Assembly (NCBI GenBank): GCA_947568835.1
Contig: OX387606.1
Coordinates: forward strand, 18,571,940 to 18,635,939
Direction: 5' to 3'
DNA length: 64,000 nt
DNA from: Protonemura montana
Lineage: Eukaryota > Arthropoda > Insecta > Plecoptera > Nemouridae
This document shows, one piece after another, positions 49,172 through 60,800 of the stretch (positions are counted from its first letter, which is position 1; every line of letters starts with the position of its first letter). The translations under genes and the position numbers were made by a program. The notes below the pieces were generated by a model. It did no database searches. It saw only the letters and a list, made by a program, of their open reading frames with translations, and had not been told where the DNA came from.

Positions 49172-49560
49172 TGTTAGCCGTCGCTCAAGTATGGTAACGG
49201 CGAGCGGTCGGGAGAGCGACGGTTTACATAAAAATAGGGGGAAGTGTGTAGGAGCTAGAGCACTTGGAGGAAAGGTAATGGAATAGAGTAACTGGATTTA
49301 AATTGAACGCAAACTTTAATTTATTGAAGGTAAGATAATTATAATAAATTGGTAGGAGTGAATGAAGTAGTCTGATAGGTGTCTACTCTAAGGGATCTAG
49401 ATAGCGTCTCCTCTATTCTTTCTCTCCTCTTGGTCCAGTAGGTAGTTGTTATCGGTCTAGGGTACTGAGTAGTGGGGGGGCATGCTGTGATTGGCTGATA
49501 ATGACGTCATAGGTGAGATGGGCAAGAGGTACAGATGTGCCCTGTTAACAACTGTTAACA
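49172..49560 (-). repeat. 5' LTR, 389 bp, with promoter elements
   Basis: This LTR drives transcription of the element. On the minus strand, in order: CRE TGACGTCA (49509-49502), CCAAT (49494-49490), TCAGT initiator (49468-49464), then AATAAA (49325-49320). There is no TATA box. If TCAGT is the start, U3 is about 92 nt and R at least 145 nt. Such a short U3 with an initiator-type promoter is known in several arthropod Gypsy elements. Confidence 0.95.
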
Positions 49561-49564
49561 TTAC
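49561..49564. other. target-site duplication TTAC (right copy)
   Basis: Matches TTAC at 41259-41262. Confidence 0.85.
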
Positions 49565-51178
49565 TAAGGCGCACTATCCATCTTTCTTTTCTTTGCATTA
49601 ATTCTGTGGCGAATTGTTTGTTGGCCGTGATGTTTACTCTCGGTAACGATTCTCGAGTCTTCTAATAATTGAGATGAAGGTATGGGGAGACGCGAAGTTA
49701 TGGAAATGCCTTTAATTGAAGAAAGCAGTTTCCTTGGCCGAGGTAATTACTAGAAAAACTCTTGTTTGTTTTCTTGTGCTCAAAGAAAACAGAGAAATAA
49801 TGTATTAATCTGCTGTAACATAAAAGAAAACGGAAAATCTGATGGAGCAAAACGTATTTCCTTCAAAGTGGAAAGTAGGTAACAAGGAATCCCGAACAAA
49901 GTAAAATTTGTTTCTCAGATCTATGGTTTGTTAATTAATACAAAAATAACTGTAAGTGCAAAGAAATTGTGACAACGATGCCACATTAGACTCCGTCATG
50001 AAATCCAGAATACTCGAGGATGGTACATAGTTTAATATTTTATATTATCGAGATGTGCACAGTTAATTTTCTGCACCAATTCCTCCGTACAATTAAAATT
50101 CATTACATTCCCCGTAGCTTCATTGTGGAGGGAAAGCTACGACCCAAAGTGACAACGAAAACCATACTTTTCATGTGCACATTTTTGAATTCGTGTTAAA
50201 TGATAAAATTCACGTAACGAACAAAGAACTGCATCCCTTTTTTTGTTACTCACTATTCACGATAAAGTGTAATCCACCAGACATGCTCACAATTGGCTTT
50301 AATTAGTTTCAATTTTTAATTAAACTATGGCAAAAGTTGGCTCTCACCATGCAGCGCGAACGATTTTCTATGTCCACGGATCAATGCTAGACATGGACAC
50401 TAATTAATTCCGTTATATTTCGCCCGTGCTAACGTGCTGATTGGTTGATTTCATCACGCCGTCACGGCATCGGCTTGTTGGCTGCTTAGCGTGCCCGTAC
50501 AGACTTCTTCCTCCATTGGCTTCACAGCTAATTGCACAGAGAACGCAGAAATAACATCCACCTGACTTCAACCAGTTACTTGAAACCGATCAACGTTTTA
50601 AGGTCAATTTACGTATTTGTATACATGGCTTTTTGATATTAAAACAGCTAAAAATAAAACGGAGTTTGTCAATCAAAACGACAGAAATACACCGAGTGGC
50701 AATTCAGAAATAATAATAAAATTCGTCCGATATCGTAGCTCGAAAAGATGTTGTTTTTTTGTGCTCGAAATCAAATATGAATGCCACGAATTTGAATGTA
50801 GAATTTTGATTGGACAACCGAGCGTAAAGCATCGATGATTTAATTTGAAAATGATAAATCTTGGAAAAACGCTTTAACCATTTCCTTTCATTTCCCTGAA
50901 CGGAAACCATGATTTCAAATGAACAGCAAGCGTCCAAGCGAAGTAAAAAGCTAAAAAAAATAAACACACGGACGCAATTTTATCTAACCAGTTTAATTCT
51001 ACAAAAATTATGTTGTTACTTCCACTGAGAGTCTGTGTTGATATTTTCAATTGCAATAATTATCTATGATTGTAATGAACTACAGAGAAAGCTTGAATGG
51101 CCAGCACAGCCCAGCACGGCCAGAGCACAGCTGACAATTGTGTTAATTCTGTCGCTTAGAGCCGGCGTAGGGACAGTG
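49565..51178. other. intergenic DNA right of the retrotransposon
   Basis: AT-rich; no gene, RNA or repeat that I can support. Confidence 0.5.
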
Positions 51179-51227
51179 ATGCAGCCCGCAGAGCAATCTG
51201 CTAGTAGCGAACCTGCCGGCAAGGCCG
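51179..51227 (+). CDS. candidate first coding exon (17 codons), unrecognised
   Basis: ATG at 51179 (G at -3) opens a short frame rich in Ala/Glu/Ser (M-Q-P-A-E-Q-S, ending G-K-A) that runs into a perfect splice donor, GCCG|GTAAGT, at 51228. The local sequence is GC-richer than its surroundings, as often at a 5' exon. Reading through the donor the frame stops at 51247. No downstream exon can be joined with confidence, so this rests on the start and donor pairing alone. Confidence 0.18.
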
Positions 51228-54200
51228 GTAAGTCGCGTCTCAATTAAGATAATGAAGCTGCCATTGTTGGTACACAGGGTCTCTCGGCACAGGGAGTTCA
51301 TCGCGCAAAATCATTGTGGTGTTTCCCGGGGACAGGCGTAATGGCGCCGAAATATCAATCGGTTGATACTGACTTTTTGTCTCGGTTAATGGCGTAGTTC
51401 TGGCTTTTGTACGAATATTTCATGATTTTATTTGTATTCTGAGATAACGTGGTCACCCGATTTTACTTTCTTTAAATATTTGTAAACGTATACCTAGTAA
51501 ACAATGAAAATCATTGAAATAGACAACCATCTCTATAAGTGGCAGTTTTTCCTTGAAATGCTATACTATGATCTTCTCTTCTTCTTCTCTAAAACAATGA
51601 ACAAAGCATACAATATTATTTTCCTGAACTAGGAGTAGAAAGGACGAAAGAAAATCAGCTTAAGACCCGGCACCTCCATCACAAACAACGAACTAAGCCT
51701 ACGCTTTGCAACCACTAAGTGAGGCAAACTTTGATCGAAACAAAAGTACCATCCCCCTTCATTTGCCGATCTCGCATTTCCCAAAGAACTGTCAGTTTTC
51801 CTCGGCACTTGACTAATGTAAACCATACGATCCGCAAGTCGGAAAAGGCAGCTGAATAAATGAGCGGTGGTACGGGTCAAGAGCGTGGTGTCTAGGTGGA
51901 AAACATGGGTGGCTCATCGCGTACAAAGGTGCCACGAGTCATTCAGTAAACTTCAATGGTTTTCCGCGAGGGCATGTGCATTATTATTTCCAGCCACACC
52001 GTGAAATTCGACGAAAGGAGTAAAAATACACCTGCACACCGGGTTTTGTTCGTGACTTGCTCATTAATTATGATTGCGAGCAAACCCCTTAGAAGATGAA
52101 AGCTTCGTCATACCAGTGGCGCAGCTTTTTAACAAAAAGTGATGCACACACAATCGAGCGATATATTTGCCAAATATCGATGACAACAAGAGCGATGGTA
52201 GCTATTGTAGTAGATGGTACGACAATGTTAATTACGAAATGTGAAACTCTAACACCTTTTTTATGTAAGGCAATTCTTTATTTCTATAAAGCCATGATTA
52301 AAAGCCTAACACTTGACTGCGTTCTCTAGATTTGTAGTTTAATTCAATCAAATTAAATGACATTAATGTGATATTTTGGTCGCAAATTATGTAGAGCCTA
52401 GTAGAGACAAGTCATTAAATCTAATATAATTTACATGATATTTAAGTAATTTTATATACACTTATAAACAATATATAATATGTCATCTTTTTGTGTGGAT
52501 CTTATTGCACAAAAAAAGTCAGAGTAGAGAAGCTTGCTAGAGCTTCGAGAGCACGGCACCTCCATTGACACGAAAATATTGCAGGAAGTTGCTCAAAAAC
52601 CTTACACATTAGCGGTGTTTGGTGGTCATACTTGTTCTTCTGGGATAATTTTTTTCTAGGCACCTAAGCCAAAAAAGCTAAGCAAAGATTTTCGTCAGTA
52701 TAGTTTCTGAATTCATAACTATATGGGACGCAAATAAGTAGTACATTTTTATTTTAAGATCCTGCTTTGTAACAGAGTTACCCAGCAAGCACTGTTTTCA
52801 GGGTTTTCCTCCATTTAAAATCAACCTTACTCTCTTCCAACTAGCAGATAATACAAAATAAAGCGGTAAGTGTTCCTCACAGCACGCCACTAGATTTCCA
52901 CTAAACAAAATACTTGCCACCAATATCACTTGTAACCAGAGGGCCGCCGATGGAATGCAGGAATTCAGAAAGCGCGTGAGCACCGTTTCTGTTCAAACAC
53001 GTAGAAGTTGTGGCATAGTGCACTTCATTACTGCAAGCTACTAAGTATATAACAAACACGGTCAGCAATCTTCGAAACAGCTGCTCGATATCTAAAGGGT
53101 GCGAGTTTGAAAAGAGAAAAAAAGTTTGTGAAACAAATAATTGATAAATGATATCCCAAGGTTTAACAGCAGTAATAGAAAATAGTAAGCCTGCAGAACT
53201 GACCATCTCTAACTTCTTTTTCTTATCTCATTACTAAAAATATGTAGATATAGGTACCTAATCTTACTCATACCACAGCTAGATTACCAAGGTTCAATAA
53301 CTCGCAAGATCCTATCTCTACAACCATAAACCACAGAAAAAAGCACTTGCTCTGTTATCGGTGTCATCATTCTGTACTGCACATATAACATATATAGGTA
53401 CAGTATAAATTGCTTCTTCGCAAGGTGAGCATGACAGAGCCAAGAGACGAAGTTCCCATTGCACCATAGTAGCATATTGTCATACAGCTGTCGTATGTCA
53501 CTGATTGTGTGACCATAACGACCTCACCTGGAACTGACCCGGTGGTCATTCTTCATGCGGCAACAAGCAATTGATGGGGCACACGTGCTGACTAATGATC
53601 CATGATACTAATTAATACGCGTTGATGGTGAAATATGGTTCTATCGAAACGACCTCACACTTTATATTTGATTTGATAACAAATGATTTTCAGAGCGAAA
53701 ATGTGTTTGGGGAAAATAAACGCGGAGAAATTGTAACTCGTTGATTGAATGGCATTTGATTTCAAACCGTATGGCACTGAGAGCAGTTTAACATTCAACC
53801 CGGCTGTCGTAAATAACATTGATGAACACAGTTTGGAAGCTATGGAAATTGACGTCGTAACAACCTCGGATTGCTGACGAACGGAATAATCACCAGATAT
53901 AATTCTGTTGTTAACAATAAAATAAATAACAGCGGATGCTGCGCTGATTCGGATGGCGGATTTATCGATTGATTGTAACGGAGAACGCAAAACAGCTTAG
54001 ACATCACGAAGGTCTAGCGAATGAACACGTATCACTCAAGTCTTATGACGTGCACATTTGTGTAAAGTGCAAAAGTACTTGACAAATGAAGCTTGAGGAG
54101 AGCTCGCTATGGGAGTAAGTCAAGTTTAATGGCATGCGATCATGCAAGAAATTGCACTGACGTGTACCGTTGTTCAGGAGTGGTGTTGGCGCACCTCTTG

Positions 54201-54724
54201 CTATAGATGGAAATCCGTGACGTATGATGCAGGAGGCACGAACACAGACTCGAGTGGAATGATTGGCCGACCGACTGGCAGCACCTCGTGCAATGCACCT
54301 GGTAGATATCAGCCCCCAGCCATACTCTGTATACTTTTCATGATAGCTACTCCGATTCGGGGAAAGTCTATTTTGAGGTGAAAAAAAGGAACACTTTTGC
54401 CTGTCTTGTTAGGTTTTGCTAAGAAAATGTATCTGAAAATGCTTTTTATTTTTAAGGAAAACAGACGTGGTTGAGTCCGGGCACGCAGCTTGTGTTAAAC
54501 CTATGCTTTGTTATCACGAAAACTTTGTGAATTTTTTAAACCTACGTTAGAATTTATCACGCTTTTCTTCTAATTCCATAGAGCCAATGTGTTGTGCCAA
54601 TAAAAAAAGTCCGCATCACTTTCGTACCGTTGAATATGAAACATTTTCACGCACAAATAGGTTTTCTCATCGAGTTTTCCAATTAGAGGAAAAATTAAAG
54701 TTTACGACCGACGCCCGATGTTGT

Positions 54725-54725
<1 letters not shown>

Positions 54726-54757
<32 letters not shown>
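54726..54757 (+). repeat. poly(T) run, T32
   Basis: Thirty-two T; on the minus strand an A32 that could be the tail of an old retroposed copy. I found no flanking target duplication. Confidence 0.88.
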
Positions 54758-54760
<3 letters not shown>

Positions 54761-56889
54761 GCACAAAGAACGTTAAAAAACGCTTATCTAAAAAAATGCG
54801 TAACTACTTTTTCTATTATTCGTGGCTACGTGTTTGTTAAAAACACGGGGAGAGCACTCATGGAACTAATTCTCCGCAAAAGACACCTGAGCTCGGGCAA
54901 TGCCCGAGGTTTGTTTTAGGGCGATGCGTGCTAGTCGGGGTCGGGCCGGGCTGGGAGCCGGCGTTAAATGAAGCGCTAAAACGTGCAACCGAAATGAATG
55001 GCTGAGGAAGGGAAAATTCCAACCCCTTTGGCGCCAATGCTTATCAATTTAAAACAAACAGGAGAAAGAAAAGAGCATTTGGCGCACGCTCGTACATTCA
55101 CTGCACGTGTACAACGAGCCAGTGGCGATGCATCCAGACTTTCATGGCACCTAAAACGGTGTCAGATACACAACGGAGCATCTATAGATTGCCTGGGGGT
55201 CCTTTCAAACGAAAACCAATCAATTGCGTTCATCGTTCTTTTTTCTAGTTAATTAAAAAAAAAAAAAAATCTGTCAGAAATTATAAGATATTCTGCTGAT
55301 GTGGTTTCTAGTTTCTAACCCAACACCTTTTGAAGCAACAATATTCAGTTAAAAGCAATCCTCAAAACTACCAGACTTATCTGTCTCACTTTTTGCCTTC
55401 TTTGTAGTAACCAACGCATCAAACAAGTGAAACGAGATTTCCTTTGCCGTGAAAATAATTACGCGAGCGTGTCAGGCGGGGCGAGATTGTTTGCAAGACG
55501 GTCCCACGCTGTGCGTGATTTCTTTGCCACCGACGCAAGCGTCGACTTCTTCCTCCGGGTTCTTCCAGCGCGTCCTGGCATTGTCCGCCTAGCGTATTGT
55601 ACGGTGGTATAATGGCGGGGAGATGTTCTCATTAATCTACTATCGGAGACCCGCGATGTCACTGGCACCTGGCCAAGGATTTGTGACAAGACACTGTCAC
55701 GCCGTACCGGTAACGAGCAAGATACAGTGTTAATATTATTATTTCACCGAGACTGTTTATTCCAACTCGATTCAGGAATATTTATAAAACGCCCAACTGC
55801 TCGCCTGATTTATCGATATCTACAAATAAGAAATGTTTGGACATATTTTTTTTTCTGGCTTATTTGTTTGGATTTACTAAACCCCGGAAATCACAGGTAT
55901 AATTAAATATAGGCGTACAAACCATAGATTAATTATATGCATCAAACCAACTTGCCACTTACGATAGTTAGCGATCTTACCATATTGCCGCACTGTGATA
56001 TTTATCGCCTGTCAAATATCAATTTAATTTTCAATTATTAACCACATTTAAAGTCACATTAACTTTTCATCATAATCTAATTTATACACCTAATCGTGAG
56101 CCGAATTATTTTAATATGTGCACTTTGTACTGCTCTAACATTATAATATACCTTTAGGTTAAAGCTAAACTGAAGTCACTATATTTTATGATAACATGAT
56201 TTCTACTGGGACGGGATATAGTAAGGGTGGCAGATTTTGTCTCCGCCCCTCTTGTTAATTAAATCCAATGATTAACTGCACTCACACACGCAATTACACG
56301 GTCGACTTGTTTCTCAGCCCTAGCGTCCCCGTAGCACCCGGTATCCGCGTGTATACTTGTAATTGTTGCAATGCAAGCATGCAGTACTCACTTACCATGT
56401 CGCCATCTAGCATGCCTTGCCAGTCACCCTCTTTACCAGTACTACTTCACGCTCATTTCAGTGTTCACTGATATTGAAATTACTTGAAAAAAAAACCAAT
56501 CGATGCAATGAATCTTGTGACAACTGTTCTGAGTATTCTTTGGAATTTTACGCTTTGTGTGCTCATGGGCATTTGTAACAAGTTTCCAAAATGTAATTGG
56601 AAAGTATAAATGACTTGTAGCAAATTTAAATGATATAGTGTTACGGACACTCTCCACGCTAAATTTATAACGCTCTGAGGGTGGTGGTTTCAAAGGTCTG
56701 GAACCAGAAGCTGCAGGGCAAGCCACAACGCTAAAGAAAAGGACGTTAGACCTAAGTATTCAATAATTTGATGATCAGAAGATTTAGGTGCATGTTTCCC
56801 CAAAACTCATAAGCATATTCCCCATAGATCAGCAACTAGTAAACCAAAGGTAACATCTTGTAGCAGACTTTGTGAGGTCGGTATTGCCG

Positions 56890-57140
56890 TAAATAACCAT
56901 TCCAAAGTTTCGGTTGGCTCGTCTGACGGCAGCTAGCGCGGTGGGCCCGACTCAACCCCGGCACGCGGCACCGACACCCCCCATATGCAACGACCCATAA
57001 CCCCATAAGGTACGGCCAATATGCGTGCTCTCTGTCCCATAAAGTTGCTGCTAGTCGGCGCCCGTAGCCACCAGGGGGATGTTTAACATACTCCCGTCTT
57101 CTCGCCTCAGGTGGACATCGAACCGACGCCGCCACAGAGA
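56890..57140 (-). repeat. SINE-like repeat fragment
   Basis: On the minus strand a TGTGGCGGCGTC precedes a B-box-like GGTTCGATGTCC (about 57123-57112). Downstream come GAGAAGACGGGAG, a TTAAAC and CCCCCTGGTGGC. The right-edge repeat has the same order: TGTGGAGGAATC, TTCGA, GGAAGGGACG, a GAAGC and CCCCTTGGTGC. Shared order with partial identity suggests related SINE tails. The head is not visible, so the copy is truncated or diverged. Confidence 0.35.
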
Positions 57141-57797
57141 TTCATAAACAAAGTGAAAAGTCGAGAAATATCCGTGGTTTATGACGTATTTTAACGTTGA
57201 TGCGTCGTGAAATACGACTGTTGGTAAAGTTTCCTAAGTTTCAGAGTCAAATCTTACTTTGCTTGGAAGCGTACGGGATCTAAAGAGTTATTATATTGAT
57301 GGTCAACTTCAAAAAGACGCGAGTTCGCAAGAACAACTTTCGACCCGAACTCTTTTTCAAACAAAAAAACGGTTTTCTTCCGACGAAAACGTCGACTTGA
57401 AAAAAATAAACAGTATAATTCAATGGTAACATTCCCTTCTGTCTATATATTATTTCCTGCTACAATACTGCGTAATAATTCTGAAAGTTTTTGTCCCTTT
57501 CGCGTCGCTTTGAGCGGAATCACCGACAAACAAAAACGGCTAGGCCGGGTTTTGAATTCGCGTCGTAATTTGCCTCCCACCGCAAGACTGCTGTTTTACC
57601 ATCCCGAATTTTCATCGAATATTTCAGAGAGCGCACACCACGGCGACAATAATTTACATTATCTGTGTCTATAATTCACCATTTTTATTGGTAGCGTGAA
57701 TCAAACGCGTGGTTTGGTAAATCATTGGCAGAGCTTCTGTTCATTATTGCTTGCAATTCATCATTCTCGCAGCTTGGAATGACTAGGGATGATTTAA

Positions 57798-57869
57798 TGA
57801 CGTCACACCCCTGTAACTCCTCATTAGTGACGCCTGCTAGCGTCGGATCATGACGTCATCCGTGACGTC
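57798..57869. promoter_or_regulatory. cluster of CRE (TGACGTCA) sites
   Basis: Two perfect palindromic CREs, TGACGTCA at 57798-57805 and 57851-57858, plus TGACGTC at 57863-57869 and TGACGCC near 57828, all within 72 bp. The full 8-mer is expected about once in 64 kb by chance, so two within 60 bp suggest a CREB/ATF-responsive element. Target gene unknown. Confidence 0.4.
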
Positions 57870-60800
57870 TATACTACACCAGAAGCGCGGCACCAGAAAT
57901 CCACGACAAGGGTTGAAACAGTGTTACCACCGTGAGCTGCTTATAATTGACACATACACTATAGGTATCGGTTCCCGATTCCGCAGCGCGCTGCAGAAGC
58001 CAACGGAGCACAGAAAATAAAGTAGTTACTTATAAAATGATTTTGAGACTAGCTAAAAAAAAAACACTATTTAGCCAAACAGGGACTGACCATTTACTGC
58101 AGGGCGCTTTGAACCTATCATTAAAAACTGTTTTCTCAAAAAAGCAGGTACTTGTCTTTAAAAATTGACATGCCGGGTGGTTGTTACATGTAATATAATT
58201 TAAATTCTCTCAGAGAGAAACTATACGGACGGACCCATTCAAAGTTTCGCATGAGGGTTATGTGTGTGGGGGTGCAGACTGCACAGCGACTTGAAGGCAT
58301 ACTTGGGGTCGGCGCACAAGGAAGACATTTCGAGGGGCTTTTTGACCGCTACCCGCCTCTGACATGCTATTTAGATTGATTAATTGCTGGGCAATCTGAC
58401 CGCACCGTCTATTGCGAGCACAACTTATGCTTAGGAAAGTTTACTTTTCGTCGTAGGGGCTGGTGCTTCAGCTCTATATGCATTAGTTGGCGAGTAAATA
58501 GCAGAATTTCACGTTTCAATGCACACTTCGTAGAAAGTGTTCGCCGAAGACGAACCGATATCCGATTTGGCCAACTTAGAAGCAAAGTATGTCCACTGTA
58601 GCAAAAACTATCACTGCTCGCGACTAATCAAAAAACGTAGCACGAAATTTAAATGCACTTTTTGTTTTATTAATGCGTACCAGGATTAATATTTTTTATT
58701 GTAAATGCAAAAGCGATTTTGTATTAAAATGTGACTAATAGCGGAATGATATTACTATTGAAACATTTTGATTAAATAATAATCTAACGTCCCGGGCGTG
58801 CTAGGATTGGTGTCATGGCAGCCTGCAGCGCGATCTAGGTAGTCGAAGTCAAAGAGCGAGGCTCTTGGCTTAGGATTACACCGTTCGACCATTTTTCAAT
58901 CAGTTCACTGGGTGAGCTCAAAGTCATTCTTGTCTGGAGGCAAATGAAACCCCACACATCCGGAGAGCTGTGACTCCGTGCCTTCATAATGAAATAGAGT
59001 TTTTCTCGCTCGCAGACATATTTATTGTGACGGTCGCTACTTGCAGTTCCACATTATCCTACTTATACTATTTTCAAATGAAAATTGTACGTTAGGGAAG
59101 GCTTTTCAGGCTTTGTGCAATAACTCTGATAACTTTATTGTTTTTAGTTCGAACAATGCCTGGCGCAAAATTAGATTAAAATTTATATTTAAAATAGAAT
59201 AGGATCCATGGGATTCTGTACCTACTACTACCGTCTAAATCATTCACTGTATCTGTCGGTTCTAGTGAGAAATGAGATGAGCCCCGAAATGACCGAAGCT
59301 TTATGAAAAATGTGCTCGTTTTTTTTTTTTTTTTTTTTAGAAACACTCCCGTAGAAATAACATTTAGGATTCTAGGTATCCACTCCAAAATTGAAAACAT
59401 CGTATATCAAAAATAGAACACTCACTACTAAAGTTGTTGGAGTGCGTTTCATTTCACAAAGCAACCAATCAGTTTACTGAAGAACGAACGGAATATAACG
59501 GCCTTCGGTAACTGCCAATCAAATCCAAGGTCAACTCGAGGACAAAGAGAAACCAATCAGACGAGAAGCCTTGAAAGTGGCCATCTAGCGTAAACACTCG
59601 AAATAGTCACAAGCAAATATTAGATCAACTTTTCGAAATAACCAACTCGTGGGCTTGTAAAAAAAATTCGGGATATCACCAGTTAGATGGCTTCTGTCGC
59701 TACAAACACGATATCAACTCTTGGATGGTGTACTCATTAAGTTACTAACATACAACTTACGTTTAAGTTTGAGAAACCGACACAGAAAACACATGTTTCA
59801 TTGGTCAGTGGTTTTCCAGTTTGAGTTATGGAAGATTTTTCAAACACCACTGCAACACCGCTTAATTATATTTTGAAATTCAACCAAGGTGTGTTCATGA
59901 AAAAATGATTAGCTAAAAGAAAGGTGCTAAACATAAATGAGCATCAGGGGGCCGAGGCCACGAGCAGGTCAAAGAAACACCAATAAGACGTGGCCTTTGT
60001 TGGTATCAAGTCAACAAGCATGCTAGATTTCACACAAAGTATAAATATTGAAGCAACCAACGATGTACTTTATATAAGTACTTGGTCACATAATCTGCCA
60101 AGCAAGCAGTTTGCACCAGTTTAAAGAACTCCCCTCGAGAACTGAAATTGCCTGTAATCCCAGCTGTGCGTCTACAAGCGTCGGCGTCGCCTGTCATGTT
60201 GGGAGTGAGGACAATTTTGACCGTCCCCGGCCGTCGGCGTCGGGCGTCGGGCGCCGGGCGTCGGCCACGTCCCCAAGGCCCCGAGGAGCGCTGGGCACTT
60301 GACAGACGGACTGACTATTTATCCGCTCTGATCTCCGCTAATGAGTCTCTATGGAGATGCCCCGTGACAAGCCTACCAACCAAAACACATAGCTTCATTA
60401 ACCGCCGGCGTGTACAAAATCTTTACAAGCCCCCCAACCCTTTCCTAAACCAACCGGACCCCGCGATAAAATACAAGCCCGATTTTCATGGTCGCTTCCA
60501 CTTGCGAAACAGGACGTACGAAATCACGGAAATTAAAAGCAATGGCACTTCCATACAAACTTAAAAACACATTAAAAGGTTAAACAATTTTTAAGAAAAT
60601 CAACTTTAAACAACGAAGATAATTCTTTCTTTAATATGCCTTAAAAATTCCTCTAAGCGAAAAACATATTTTCAAATTAACGTACTGCGAAAAGCATAAA
60701 ACCCGTTCGCTAAATCGCGTCCGACCCATGGCCATTAATTTTTTTCCATTCTCTCCGCTACACCGGCAAGCGATAGCTAGAAATTTGTATAAAAGCATAG

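Larger units (their letters stand above)
41263..49560 (-). mobile_element. complete Ty3/Gypsy LTR retrotransposon, 8,298 bp
   Basis: The element is bounded by two 389-bp direct LTRs that begin TG and end CA, and by a 4-bp TTAC duplication. Read on the minus strand it runs: 5' LTR (49560-49172), primer-binding site, leader of about 280 nt, gag, pol in the -1 frame, 1.1 kb of 3' noncoding DNA, polypurine tract, 3' LTR (41651-41263). Pol order is PR-RT-RH-IN, which defines Metaviridae rather than Copia. There is no env-like frame and no chromodomain. Gag and pol are uninterrupted and I found no LTR difference by eye, so insertion should be very recent. The only visible defect candidate is the protease motif. 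Confidence 0.97.
51228..57797. other. gene-poor stretch
   Basis: No supported gene. It includes a T32 run at 54726-54757 and an A15 run at 55255-55269, and the SINE-like fragment near 57 kb. Confidence 0.4.

Noticed and set aside
54587-54919. 110-codon plus-strand ATG frame
   Set aside because: Its length depends on the T32 run, translated as a Phe block.
60148-60564. 138-codon plus-strand frame through GGCGTCG blocks
   Set aside because: Starts at TTG and depends on low-complexity repeats.
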